Positions 21,676 through 34,660 of a stretch of 64,000 nucleotides of DNA are shown in pieces. Below the pieces are notes generated by a model, which was not told where the DNA came from, searched no databases, and saw only the letters and a program-made list of their open reading frames with translations. The translations under genes were made by a program, and so were the position numbers. Position 1 is the first letter of the stretch. Each line of letters begins with the position of its first letter. The DNA is from Castanea sativa (lineage: Eukaryota > Streptophyta > Magnoliopsida > Fagales > Fagaceae): assembly GCF_040712315.1 (NCBI RefSeq), contig NC_134021.1, forward strand, positions 27,428,001 through 27,492,000, in the 5' to 3' direction.

Positions 21676-24600
21676 CTAAAAACAATTGTGCATTAATCTA
21701 ACTCCCATCTCCTCCAAATATGACTCGAAAGTCCTTTGAGACAAGGCTTTGGTAAAGGGATCTACTAGATTCTTTGCACCATCAATCTTTGCTACTACCC
21801 CATCTCCACGAGCTACAATGTCTCGAATGATATGATACTTTCTCTCTATGTGCTTTCCTTTCTTGTGATTCCTTGGATCCTTGGATTGTGCAACAGCTCC
21901 ACTATTGTCGCAAAACAATGTAATAGGAACTTGCTCAATTCTCATAACACCAAGATTAGAAAGGAATTTCTTGAGCCAAACAGCCTCCTTTGCCGCCTCA
22001 CAAGCAACAACATATTCGGCTTCCATGGTGGAGTCAGCAATACAAGATTGCTTAACACCTCTCCAACTTATGGCTCCACCTCCCAATGTGAAAACACACC
22101 CCGACGTGGATTTTCTGAAATCTAGATCCGACTGAAAATCTGAATCTATATAGCCAATGGGAATAAAATCCTCACACTGGTAAGCAAGCATATAATCTCT
22201 TGTTCTCCTAAGATACTTGAGAATATGCTTTACAGCTTACCAATGTTTAGGTCCTGAATTTGATTGATATTGGCTAACCATGCCAACTGAATAACAAATA
22301 TCCGGTCTAGTACAAAGCATGACATACATGAGACTTCCCACAGCAGAAGCATAGGGAACTTGTCTCATCAAATTTTATTCCTCTTGAGTCTTAGGCCTTT
22401 GGTCATCAGACAGAGGAACTCCATGTCTAAAAGGAAGTAATCATTTCTTGGAGTTTTGCATGCTAAACCGTTCTAGAACCTTATCTATATATCCAGCCTG
22501 TAACAAACCTAACATCTTATTCTTTCGATCTCGCCAAAACTTGATCCCTAGAATATAGTTAGCTTCACCTAAATCTTTCATATCAAATTGGCTAGACAAC
22601 CAAACCTTTACTAATGACATTACCCCTACATCATTCCAATGAGTAGAATATCATTAACATAAAGCACTAGGAACATTACTACTTTGTCTTGATGTTTCTT
22701 GTACCCACATGGTTCATCCAGATTTTGTTCAAAACTAAATGATTTGATTGTCTGATCAAATCTGATGTTCCTTGACCTAGATGCTTGCTTAAGTCCATAA
22801 ATGGACCTTTTCAACTTGCATACCATATGCTTTTGGTTCTTTGCTATGAAACCTTCCGGTTGCATTGTGTAGATTTCTTTTTCAAGATTGCCATTAAAAA
22901 ATGCAATCTTGACATCCATTTACCAAATCTCATAATCATAATGAGCAGCAATAGATAAGAGAATTTTGATAGATTTAAGCATGGCTACTAGCGAAAAAGT
23001 TTCATCATAGTCAATGCCTTCTTTTTGTGTATACCCTTTCGCCACTGGTCTTACTTTAAAGGTTTCAACTTTTTCATCTATCCCTCTCTTTCTCTTGTAA
23101 ACCCATTTGCAACCAACAAGTTTAATGTCATTAGACGCCTCTACAAGATCACATACATGATTGGAATACATAGAATCCAGTTCAGATTTCATAGCTTGGA
23201 GCCAATGATGTGCATCTATATCATTTATTGCTTCATCATAAGTGTAAGGATTCGATTCAGCCTCTTCTGAGATGGCTTCATAAGTTTCTCCCAAACCTAT
23301 GAATCTCACAGGAGGCTGAACAATTCTCCCACTACGACGAGGCTCTTATGTACTAGACATCTCATGAGTAGTATCTTGTGGTGTATCCAATACAACCACA
23401 TGATCCCTAGTTTCATCTATTGGTTGTTTAATCACAGGTTCATTCATTTCAGCTAAGACAACTCTACTTCTAGGAGTAAAATTATTCAGATAGTCATTCC
23501 AAGAATTTGACATTTGTGCTAACAAACACTTTATTATCCTTATGACTATAGAATAAACCTGCAACTGTTCCTTTTGGATACTCTACAAAGAAAACAACTT
23601 CTGTCCAACTTTTGTTCCTTTTGGATACCCTCCAATTGTCCGACTTTCCTTTTAACACATGTGCTGGACAGCCCCAAATATGGAAATGTCTCATACTAAG
23701 CTTACACCTATTCCACAATTCTATAGGTGTTTTAGGAACAGACTTCGAAGGCACTAAATTCAGAAGATACATTGCAGTACTTAAGGCATATCCCCAAAAA
23801 GAAATTGGTAGAGTCGAATAACTCATCATGGATCTAACCATATCTAAAAGAGTCCTATTACTTCTTTCTGCTACACCATTTTGTTGTGGAGTTCCAGGTG
23901 CAGTCAACTAAGATATAATCTCATTTTGAATTAGGTAATATTTGAAATCCCCAAGAAGGTATTCGCCACCTCGATCAGATCGAATGACCTTTATGCGTTT
24001 ACCCAATTAATTCTCAACTTCAGCCCTAAACTCTTTGAACTTGTCAAAAGCTTCGGACTTCCGTTTCATTAGGTACACATAACCAAATCTAGAGTAATCA
24101 TCAGTGAAGGTGATGAAATACTCATAACCACCTCTTACTTGGATTGACATAGGACCACATACATCGGAATGTACTAGTTCTAGCACATCTTGAGCTCTTC
24201 TATCTTTTGCATTAAAAGGTCGTTTGGTCATTTTACCTTCAAAACAAGATTCACAAACTAAAAATTTATCAAAGTCCATGGGCCCCAAGAGTCCATCGTT
24301 GATAAGTCTTTGAATTCTGTTCGAATTAATATGACCCAAACGCAAGTGCCAAAGATAAGCTTCACTAATAGAAGGAAACTTTCTCTTTAATGATTTCATA
24401 TATGAATTATTATCTAATTCAAAATTGTATAATTCATGCTTATCATGAGTTAAAATATAAAGATCATCCATAATATTGCCAGAACAGATAAATATTTTAT
24501 CATTCTTTATTACAACATTGTCTTTCAGGATAATACAATACCCATGTTTACCTAAGTAAGTAGCAGAAATTAAATTCCTACGAACATTAGGTACAAACAG

Positions 24601-25683
24601 ACAGTCTTGCAATATTAAAACCCTAGACTCGAAACATAAATTGACAACACCAACAGCTACAACTGGAACTCTACTCCCATCCGATAAGGTAAGAAACAAT
24701 TATCCTTCATTCAGCTTTCTGGTCTCCTAAAACCCTTGCAAAGAATTGCAGATATGATTAGTACAACCTGAATCCACACACCAAGAATCCGTGGGATTCT
24801 GTACTAAACATATTTCAAGAAGAAAAGAAGTTTTCATACCCTTGTTCTTGGCAGCCTTAAACTTTGGACAATTTCTCTTCCAATGTCCTTTTTCACCACA
24901 ATGGAAACACTTTCCTTTGAGCTTCTTTCCTTTGTCGACAACCCTTAAGGCAATTTGCTTACCCTCTTGCTTAGTGAAGTCCTTCTTCTTCTTCTTCTTC
25001 TTACCCTTGCCTTTCGACTTAGGTTGAGAAGTAGAAGCTTCACCCACATTGGCTTCAACACTAGAAGTACCAAGGATGCCTTCCGCCGCCACTAACTCAT
25101 TCATTAATTCAGACAAAGAATAAACCTTTTTGTTCATATTATAATTCAGCCTGAATTCCTTGAATGATTCCAGTAGTGACTGGAGTATCATATCCACTTG
25201 GGATTCTCCATCAATGTCGGCACCTAAAACCTCTAATGTATTCAGATTAGAGATCATTGTAAGAAAATGCTCTCGAACTGAAGTACCTTCAGTCATTTTG
25301 GTATTATAAATTTGCCTCATGATTTCTTGCCTTGCTGAACGGCCTTGCTCACCAAACATCTCCTTTAGACTATGCATAATGTCTGAAGCTAGTTCTACAT
25401 CCTGCATTTGATGCTGTAGAACATTTGAGATAGATGCTAGGATATAGCACTTGGCTATTTCATTATATTTTTTCCAACGATCATATCGCTGTTTTTCCTC
25501 AAGAGGAGCATCTAATGAAGGAAAGCTAGGACATGGTTGAGTAAGCACATATTTGTGCTCTTCAGCTGTTAAAACAATGTCCAAATTTCTTTTCCAGTCA
25601 ACATAATTGGATCCAGTTAGTTTGTTCTGATTAAGAATAGAAACAAGTGGGCTAAATGATGCCATGTTCAAATCTGAAAACAA
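21676..25683 (-). pseudogene. Copia gag-pol remnant
   Basis: Gag runs from 25683 (or the internal ATG at about 25665, MASFSPLVSILNQNKLTG) to 24727. It contains a CCHC knuckle CFHCGEKGHWKRNC and the protease motif WCVDSGCTNHIC. Two nonsense codons near 24700-24730 separate the next frame, 24699-24007, with the integrase zinc region (HLRLGHINSNR, CESCFEGK) and the first catalytic Asp in VHSDVCGP. Integrase continues at 23907-23494 ([20 protein letters not shown]). Reverse transcriptase covers 23309-22626; its active-site box reads YVNDILLIG where copia elements have YVDD. RNase H is at 22191-21676 (STMEAEYVVACEAAKEAVWL, FCDNSGAVAQS). With many stops and the Asp-to-Asn change, it cannot be autonomous. 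Confidence 0.92.
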
Positions 25684-26369
25684 TAAACATGAATATGATA
25701 AGTAAACTGGACACTATCAATTTATCATATAAGCATATAATATGGAACCTTAATAAAACCATAAAATAATATATGCAATGATAACCCAATCCTATATTCA
25801 ATATCCCTCAGCATAGAGTGAACATTAAATACTATGATTGATTGAGAACTATTCTCATTATTAGTGCTAACATGATAACTCTTATCAAACACTAATAATA
25901 TGCCGTTTTAAATTTAGCCTCTAAGTAATAATAATAATAACTCAGCATAGAGGATACTATAATACTTAGTCTAGTGTATACCATTGTCTAGAATCATGTG
26001 TAGCCACATTTCATCCCTTTAACAGGCTTATTTTGTAGCACCATGATAAAACACCCTCCGCATGGAATGCACAGCTCGAAACTAAGACAAGGCGTTTGAT
26101 CAAACCACTATAAACCAAGAAATCCAATCTTGTAGGACTATGAAATAAATACTCTCCACATAGAATGCTAAGCTCAAGACAAAGATAAAGTATATATTTC
26201 ACACCACTATGAACAACAATAGAGGCCGTGAGATCCAACCCTTGTATCTTTCTCCCACTAGATGTTTTAGTATAAATGTTTTTAAATATAAAATACGCAT
26301 AAGCTAATTACACATAACCTGGCTCTTTATACATGTGAAAACACTTAGAAAAAATTATGATATTCTTTC

Positions 26370-26585
26370 TTTCAATCGATCGAATGTGCCCCTCGATCGA
26401 TCGAAAAAATTAAAAAATTCAAACTTGACCATTTGACTTGTTCGATTGATACTCGATCGAGGGGCGATCAATCGAAAGAACAAATTCGATTGATCAACTA
26501 GCAATCAAAAATCAATCGATTTAAAAAGCCTGATTATTGTTTCACTCGATCGATCGAAAGTGATTTTCGATCGATCGAAACTCGA
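26370..26585. repeat. Cluster of CGATCGATCGA palindromes in the copia leader
   Basis: The untranslated leader between the 5' LTR and gag holds at least five perfect or near-perfect palindromes built on TCGATCGATCGA, for example at 26378, 26393, 26548 and 26566, plus diverged ones around 26440-26500. The rest of the leader (25684-26370) holds short direct repeats and no frames. Confidence 0.8.
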
Positions 26586-26903
26586 ATTTCCAGATTTTCT
26601 CTAAGGCAGTTTTCAACGGGTTTTTCATGAACAAACAGTCATCATATGAACATAAGAGACATAGATTGATATCTAAACTGATTTCCATTGATGTTATAGC
26701 ATTAAAGTTCAGATTAACATACTTAATATCAAACTTAAACAACATCATAACATCAATTTCAGTTTTCATCAAAACATAATTTCAATCACCATGAAGAAAA
26801 TCAATCAAATAACTTTCTACCATTATGAAATTATTATTCTTGATTCCAAAACTCACAAAACATGTTATGCAAATTGGAAATTGAAGACTGCTCTGATACC
26901 AAT

Positions 26904-28327
26904 TGTAGTATAATAGGATTAAACATGGTTTGAATCTCATATAAAACATACGCAACGGAAATTTAACGGATCTACTTCATTCACAATCGATAACATGCAC
27001 TATGTAAGTTTCAGAATTCAAGAAGAAGAGAGCATACCTTGGTGTGTTGAATTTCAAAACAAAGATCGGAAGCACTTGAAAATACTTTTGATCTTCACTC
27101 CAATTCCACTAATGCCCAAGATGTGTGGTCTCTCAATCAGTTCCAAAGGGAGAATGTCAAAAAGTGTCTAACACTTCTTACACCACTTCGCAATAGTGTT
27201 TATTCAATTCTCTACAGAAATTTCTGCATGTTTCTCCCTTTGTATCTAACTGATTATCTAATTAGACTAGCCTTTTGGGCATTTCCAATTGGGCTTTAGT
27301 ATGTGGCTTGGAGTGGGACCAAAAGGGACCAATAAGACACTAGCTCCAATGGGCCTCGGGCTTTTCTGTCAACTCTTGACAAGTCTAAAGTTACTATTAA
27401 CTATATTTAATACTACTATATAAATATAGTTGCACTCTAGGCCTTATCTATAAATTATATCCTAAGACTTTATTGTACATGCAGCCCCTTCATAAAATAT
27501 TCGTAGTAATGCAAAGTCATGAATGTAGACTTCCTCTTTGTAAATTACTACATCTTATCATTAAGTACCTGGTTTAATCCTTTAAGTTATTCATCATATA
27601 TTTATGAAATCCAATTTCATAAATATATACTCTAGTAACAATTTACTAAAGTAGTTTGGTCTAACATTCTGAATAACAAAACCATTAAACTTATCTCAAG
27701 AGAATATTTTATATCTCTGTTAAGAGACTATGAATTCCATTTTGAGAATATATGTTCCATCAACACTAAATGTGGTTGCTCAACATACTGAGATTTTGAT
27801 AGTTTCTTTAGACCTCACTCCTGATATATTAAAGCAACACACACTTCATGATCAAATCCATTATTCTCTCAGGATTAAGAGTTCATCCAAATATAAGTTG
27901 TGAGTTTATTATTCATTTGACAGTCGTTAGGAGAATAATAAATCTCACACCGATCCAGTTCAATATGTTTTAACTCTTAAAACATATCAACATACCAACT
28001 AGAAATCTCCATTTCCATGATCAAGACAAATCATCTTAGTTGATATGTTATAGTTTTCGCAAATGAAAAGCCCAATTTCATCACCGACTACGAACTACAA
28101 TTCTGAGTTTACAAAGAACTTATGATTTATATCTTCTGTGACTTTTCACATAAATCACATACTATGCATCTTATGGACTATATGATAATGTCTCAATATT
28201 CATGTTACCATTATTTCAGATAATAATAAAACAACTTTAATAAATATAACATTAAGTCATACATAATGTCATACATAATAACATACATATCATCATACAA
28301 TAGGATTTAAGAGAACTAATCCTAACA
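26904..28327 (-). repeat. Copia 5' LTR
   Basis: 1,424 bp, partner of 20236-21661. The primer-binding site lies immediately to the left at about 26889-26902. Confidence 0.93.
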
Positions 28328-28332
28328 GTTAG

Positions 28333-28469
28333 GTAGTTGGCAGATTAGTGAGCAGTCTTGGAAGGACACCCACAACAAGCCAAAAGTAGTTTAAGGCTAA
28401 AAATGGCAAATCCTATCACGACAGGCAGTATAAAAAGGTCATAGACTTGCATAGTAAAAAGGGAGGGGG
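28333..28469 (+). mobile_element. Mobile-domain retroelement 3' LTR, segment 2 of 3
   Basis: Continues the LTR interrupted at 20235. Matches 6905-7040 of the sister LTR, including CAGTCTTGGAAGGACACCCA and the TATA box at 28429-28438. Confidence 0.8.
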
Positions 28470-29838
28470 CGTTAGGATTAATGCCCTTAAATCCTATTGT
28501 ATGATGCAATGTATTTTATTATGTATGACATTATGTATGACTTAATGTTGTGTTTAATAATGTTGTTTTATTATTATCTAAAAATAATGGTAACATGAAT
28601 ATTGAGATATTATTATATAGTCCATGAGATGCATAGTATATGATTTATGTGAAAAGTCACAGAAGATATAAATCACAAGTTCTTTGTAAACTCAAAATGT
28701 AGTTCGTAGTCGGTGATGAAAATTGGACATTTCATCTGCGAAGACTATAACATATCAACTAAGATGATTTGTCTTGATCATGGAAATGGAGATTTCTAGT
28801 TGATATGTTGATATCTTTTAAGAGTTAAAACATATTGAACAGGACCGGTGTGAGATTTATTATTCTCCTAACAACTGTCAAATGAATAATAAACTCACGA
28901 TTTATATTTGCATGAACTCTTAATCTTGAGAGAATAATGGACTTGATCATGAGGTGTAGGTTGCTTTGATATATCAAGAGTGAAATCTAGAGTAACGGTC
29001 AAAACCTCAATATGTTGGGTAACCACATTTAATGTTGATGGAACATATATTCTCAAGATGGAATTCATAGTCTCTTAACAGAGATACAAAATATTCCCTT
29101 GAGATAAGTTTAATGAGTTTGTTATTCAGAATGTTAGGCTTAACTACTTTAGTAAACAATTACTAAAGTATATATTTATGAAATTGAATTTCATAAATAT
29201 ATGATGAATAACTTAAATGATTAAACCGGGTACTCAAGGATAAGATGTAGTAATTTATAAAGTGGCAGTCCACATTCATGACTTTGTGTTACTACGAATA
29301 TTTTATGAATGAGTTGCATGAATAATAAAGTCTTGGGATATAATTTATAGATAAGGCCTAGAGTGCAACTATATTTATATAGTGGTATTAAATATAGTTA
29401 ATGGTAACTTTAGACTTGTCAAGAGTTGACAGAAAAGCCCAAGACCCATTGGAGCTAGTGTCTTATTGGTCCCTTTTGGTTCCACTCCAAGCCACACACT
29501 TAAGCCCAATTGAAAAAGCCCAAAAGGCCAACCCAATTAGATAATCGGTTAGACACAGAATTTTAGAAGAACACCGTTGTGAAGTGGTGTATGTAAGAAT
29601 TAGATACTTTGACATTCTCTCTTTGGAACTGATTGAGAGACCACACATCTTGGGCGTTAGTAGAATTGGAGTGAAGATTGAAAGTGTTCCCAAGCGATTT
29701 TGATCTTAGTTTTTGAAATTCAAAGCTCCAAGGTACACTCTATTGTTCTTAAATTCTGAAACTTATATAGTACATGTTAACTTATACGAATGAAGTAGAT
29801 CCGTTATTTTTCTGCTGCGCACATGCATATTTCCATCA
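28470..29838 (+). mobile_element. Solo LTR of the same copia family, opposite orientation
   Basis: 1,369 bp, starts (C)GTTAGGATTAATGC and follows the copia LTR sequence in reverse order relative to 20236-28327, ending TTTCCATCA. It is flanked by GGGGG at 28465-28469 and 29839-29843. There is no internal region, so it arose by LTR-LTR recombination. It landed in the already interrupted 3' LTR. Confidence 0.85.
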
Positions 29839-30550
29839 GGGGGGAAGGAGAGGAAAAATGGAAGAGAAAAATAGTACACAAAAGGTATAGAAAACAAAGA
29901 GAGAAAAAAAAAAAAAAAAAAAAAAAAGGAACACAGAAAGCCAAAAGTAATGGAAAATATGAGTGATAGGAGTAAAATCATACATCAATAGGTTAGCCAC
30001 TTCTCTCCCTCTCAATGACCCACTCTCTAATGAGTCAAGAATTCAAGATCAAGCCATCTAGGTTCTTTTTTCCAAACTGAGTAACTTCTATGGTAGGAGG
30101 CTCCCGCTGAGGTTACCCACGTTGGAGATTGGTTCCATTTTTTGACTTGAATATGCCAAAGAGCCAAGCTCGTTCTTTTAGTAGATTAACCTTCTCTCCT
30201 CTTATCTTATTGATAACTAACTTGACATTTTGATATTAATATATTTCTGCCGTAATCACGCTGTGCTATTTTCCTTCATGGAACTATTCATGTATTATTG
30301 TTGTTAGCAAGAAAGTGTTTTAGTTATCCTGCTGTATTGTGTTTCGTGTTATAACACTTATAACAGTTTTCCCTACTGTGAGTACATGATACGCTCAAGA
30401 TTCCTACCAGGATGCATTAGAACAAGAATGGCTCACCTTGTGCACAAGCTGGCCTAAGGTGTATTTCAGTTATGCTATAGTCCTGATTCTCCTACCCCAG
30501 AATCATAGGGTCATGGTACAGCAGGAACAATCTAGCCCAAGACACAAAAA
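29839..30550 (+). mobile_element. Mobile-domain retroelement 3' LTR, segment 3 of 3
   Basis: Resumes the purine-rich block (GGAGAGGAAAAATGGAAGAG) that follows the TATA region in the sister copies, then runs through sequence similar to 2000-2400 of the 804 copy (CTTCTATGG... GGTTCC, then CTGCCGTAA). The right end is uncertain. Confidence 0.6.
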
Positions 30551-31534
30551 GGCCCCTATGGGGGGGCTATGAATCCAATCCGTGTAGTTGAATAAAATAT
30601 GAGTTCTTTTGGGTTTTAAAGGAAATTTACCCAAAAATCCATGATAATATTGATGTGATACGAGTTGCTAATGAAATAGTGTTACGTGGCGTCAAAAAAG
30701 ATTTTCAACAGCTGTATACATTGTGTGATGCAGAAATTAATTATAATACACATAAAGTAAAAAAGGGTTTGTAAATATCAGTGAAATTTAACAATTAAAA
30801 TTTAATAAAATTTTTTCCTATTATGTAATTTTGAATTTCTTATCAAAACTAGATATGAATAATGGAATTAATTTTTTTTTAAATGTTCAAAATTTAATAG
30901 AGTTTTAACTGAAAATGAAATGGTCATAATTTATGTAGTCTTAACTCTTTCTGTTTTTTTAATTTTATTTTATGCTCTTTAAATTATTACTCTTTTCCTT
31001 TAATTTGAATATTCTTTTTAGTTTATTTTTTACAAGAGCTAAGATTATATACAAAATTGAGTATGAGTTTGAGCTTGGTTGACGGCTTGATTAATGAAAC
31101 AAACCAAGCTCAACCGCTCAAGCTACTTGAATTTTTTAATAAGCTAGACCCAATTAAGTTGGCTTAATCTTGCCAAGTCAAGTTCAAAATTTCAATACTT
31201 TGCTCATCTGGAATACAAACCTAATCATTTGTTTTGTTTAATCAAACACATCCTTTGGGGCATCCATTCAACGTGTCATTTTTGCTGTTGGATCAAACAA
31301 ATTTTTTATTAGACCTACCTTTTTTCAGCATAATTTTGACAGGTAATGCTTAATCAACACCGTTTTATTCATTTTTCTGAATAACACTGTTTTATTTGAG
31401 TAATAGAACAACATAATTATTCTTTTATGCCGACTTCTGAACTCGAGGGTCAATGGCATCCTTGAGTTGATGCTAAACATGCTGCTTGATGTCATTTCAA
31501 ATATGTAGCTATTGAAAGGAACACAGAAATGGAT

Positions 31535-31569
<35 letters not shown>

Positions 31570-31640
31570 GATGCTACGGAAGAAATATTGAACAAAATAA
31601 ATGGTCTTCCGTGTACACATTTTTGTCAATCTAGTGTGTA

Positions 31641-31671
<31 letters not shown>

Positions 31672-31936
31672 TAAAAGCCAAAACTCTAAGAAAATGTATT
31701 TAGATTTCAATTGGATTTTTAATTTTGCACCATGTGTCTCGTCTAATTTTTAATTTTAAATAAAGTGAATTATTGAGTATAAAAATCAAAAAGTCCAAAT
31801 CCAATTAAATTCTAAAATAGATTTCAATTGGAATTTAATTTTGCGCCACATATCCATCTATTTTTTTTTTCATTTTTGTGGCAAGTAAATTATTAGGTGC
31901 AAAAACCAAAGTCTAAATCTAATTAAAGTATAAATT

Positions 31937-31968
<32 letters not shown>

Positions 31969-32965
31969 AATGAGAAACCATTACATGTTTAAAAAATGTA
32001 TGGTTTAAAAAATGTGTAAGCTAATACCATATATAATTTAAACTTTTTTTTTAAGTATAATTTGAACCATGTAATTGTAATTGTTTTTAATTTTACCCGT
32101 GTATATGCATGAAGTTAAACACTAGTTTATATAATGTAGCACGTACTCATACTAAAAGCCCAACGTGACTAACTGCCTAACAGAATGCCCTAACTAAATA
32201 CCTTACAACTCAATCAACATAACAATAGCCTGTACCAACCTAAATACATTTTCAGCTATTATTACAATTTTTGTCAAACATTTAATTTTCGCAAAAAAAA
32301 TATTATTGAAAATTCTCTATCCAAAATTATTTTATTATGTACCCTTTTGGAACTTGAGTTTGCTAAATATGAGTTTCAAATAGATAGCCTTCCACGTGGA
32401 TTGTCTGATGTAGTATCTTTTGTCAGACATCAACTATATGCTTGGAACTCGATTTTAGCAAATTGAAGTTCCAAAAGAGGTTACATAACAAAATAACTTC
32501 AAACAAAAGATTTTTCGTAATAAGTTTTGCAAAAATTGAATATTTTGCAAGAAATGCCCTCTTTTTCACAACTAAAGTGGAATGTCATGATTCAATTTCT
32601 TTCATTTGAACCCACTTTTGCTTTTATTAGAACCAATCACAATATGCCACCTCAAAAATTTGAAAATTTTGTGAAGAATTTTGCGTCTCTATTCTTTACT
32701 AGTATTCTAAACAAATCCACAAACCAAAACTCACCAATCCTTGGGATGACTTTGACACTACCCTAATAACATTACTTCCAAAAAAACTTACACCCATATC
32801 TTAATAGACAAGATGGTAGGACTTGTTTGGCCCAACCTCCCAACTTTTGAATTTTATCCTAATTATTGTTGTCCATGCTAAGTTATACATTGCTGTAGAA
32901 ACTTCAGCTAAAACATTATTTCAATTATAATTGTAAATTGTGAAATCATGCTTTGAAAACACAAT
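30551..32965. other. No gene; AT-rich with microsatellites
   Basis: Contains (GA)n at about 31540-31566, (TG)n-(TA)n at 31634-31671 and (TA)n-(AC)n at 31936-31968. A short near-repeat of the ATTTCAATTGGATTTTTAATT type recurs at 31706 and 31817. The plus-strand frame 32527-32766 shows no recognisable motif. Confidence 0.6.
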
Positions 32966-32972
32966 TTTACAA

Positions 32973-34660
32973 TTTTTTTTGATAAGTAAGAAGAAAATAT
33001 TATTAATAAAGGTATGGTAAGAAAAATACAAAGAGTTCACGGTAGTGAACAATGAATAATAAGGAACAAAAAAGACACAAGCAGCCACTAAGCTATTCTA
33101 ATAGACGAAAGAAAATCCATAAGGGTAGAACAATCCGAGAGACCCTAACACCGAGACCAATCAAAGAGGGTCTATTTGCATAAATCTAATAACTAAACCA
33201 CAGTTTTCCCATTATCCTCAAAAGAATGCCGATTCCGTTCAGTTCAAATAGTCCACATAAAAAAGCCTGAAACCAAATTCCAAATATCAGAACTATGCTT
33301 CCCAAGCCAATGATATCGACAAAATAATAAGTCCACAACTGAACCTAGCATGATCCAATCAATCCCAAACAATCGAAGCATATACATCCACAAAGAATGA
33401 GCTACCAGACAAAAAAGTAATAGGCGATCCACAGATTCCGCATTACAACTGCACATACAACAATGATTTGCCAAAGGGCGACCATGAAGCATAAGGTTAT
33501 TCAAAGTTAGAATCTGACCATGAGCTGTTGTTCACATAAAGAATGCCACCCTTTTAGGAACCTTAACTTTCCAAATGCCTTTCCAAGGGAAAGTAGAAGG
33601 AGCTGCATTTCGAATCTTATGATAAAAAGACCAAATATCAAACATCCCACTTCCATAAAGACCCCAACAAAGACTGTCACACCCTTCACCCCTAGGAATC
33701 CGAGTTTGGATGAAATGAAGTAGGGAGTAGGAAGCTGCTAACTCCCAATCATTGAATTCTTTATAAAATCTTAAACTCCACACTCTGTCATTATCACCCA
33801 TTGGAGGGCTTAACACTTTAGAAATACAAGCTTCCTTATTGGCTGAACATAAATAACTGAGGATAAAAAGTTTTAAGAGAATCATCCCCAGTCCACTTAT
33901 TATACCAAAAAAGAATACGAGAACGATCCCCCACCACAAAAGACAAATGCTTAGAAAAATTTTCCCACCTTTCACTAATACTTCGCCATAAACCACAACC
34001 ATGAGCTCTTATACAAACTCTAGTGCACCAACCCCCTTTCCCCTCCCCATAATTCATGGCTATGACCCTCTGCCACAGATGAGTGATTTCATGGCCATAC
34101 CTCCAAAGCCATTTCCTTAATAGGGTCTGATTAAAAGATGTCAAATTCTGAATTCCCAAACCATCCAACTCACGCGGTAAACAAACCTTTTCCCAAGCCA
34201 CCAATGGATATTTGAAACACTCAACTGAAGAACCCCACAAAAAATTCCTCTGAATACATTCCATTATAGTCACCAAAGCTTTAAGGATAGTAAAAGGGGA
34301 AAAGTAATAAGTCGGAAGGCTTAAAAGGGGAAAAGTACCACCCTTTGACAAATAAAGCTGCTTCTAGCCCGAAAGCTTCTTTCCATCCTCTCAAGAATCA
34401 GATTCCAAATAGAGGTTTTTTTATACAAAGTTTCCAATGGCATACCTAAGTAAATCATAGACAAACTGCTCACCCTACATTGAAGAATATTAGCCAAAAT
34501 TTGAATGTTGCTCACCTCCCTAAGAGGGACAATTTTTTTTCCTCACATTCACCTTCAAACCAGTAAAAGCTTGGAAACAAGTCAAAACTAGCCTAATGGA
34601 AAAGATCTGCTCTCTAGAGGCATCATATTTTGAATTTTTCACCTCTGACCCCTAAACCTC
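32973..34660 (-). pseudogene. LINE (L1-type) ORF2 3' half, decayed
   Basis: Minus strand: the reverse-transcriptase connection region (YLGMPLETLYKK, 34515-34400), the post-RT segment with MECIQRNFLWGSS and GLGIQNLTSFNQTLLRKWLW (34351-34100), then the zinc-binding RVT region with FPWKGIWKVKVPKRVAFFM (about 33590-33535) and CCMCSCNAESVDRLLLFC (about 33430). It ends in a tail of the TTCTTACTTATC-A(n) type near 32973-32990, typical of plant L1 elements. Several stops and frameshifts. Endonuclease and the first half of RT are missing and replaced by copia sequence to the right. Confidence 0.85.

Larger units (their letters stand above)
20236..28327 (-). mobile_element. Full-length Ty1/copia retrotransposon, decayed pol
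   Basis: An 8,092-bp element with 5-bp duplication GTTAG at 20231-20235 and 28328-28332. It has two LTRs (20236-21661 and 26904-28327). On the minus strand the primer-binding site TGGTATCAGAGC (complement of initiator tRNA-Met) lies next to the 26904 end, and the purine tract GAGCAAGTGGGAGAT abuts the LTR at 21661. Domain order is gag, protease, integrase, reverse transcriptase, RNase H, which defines the copia superfamily. It inserted into the LTR that starts at 18960. Confidence 0.95.
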
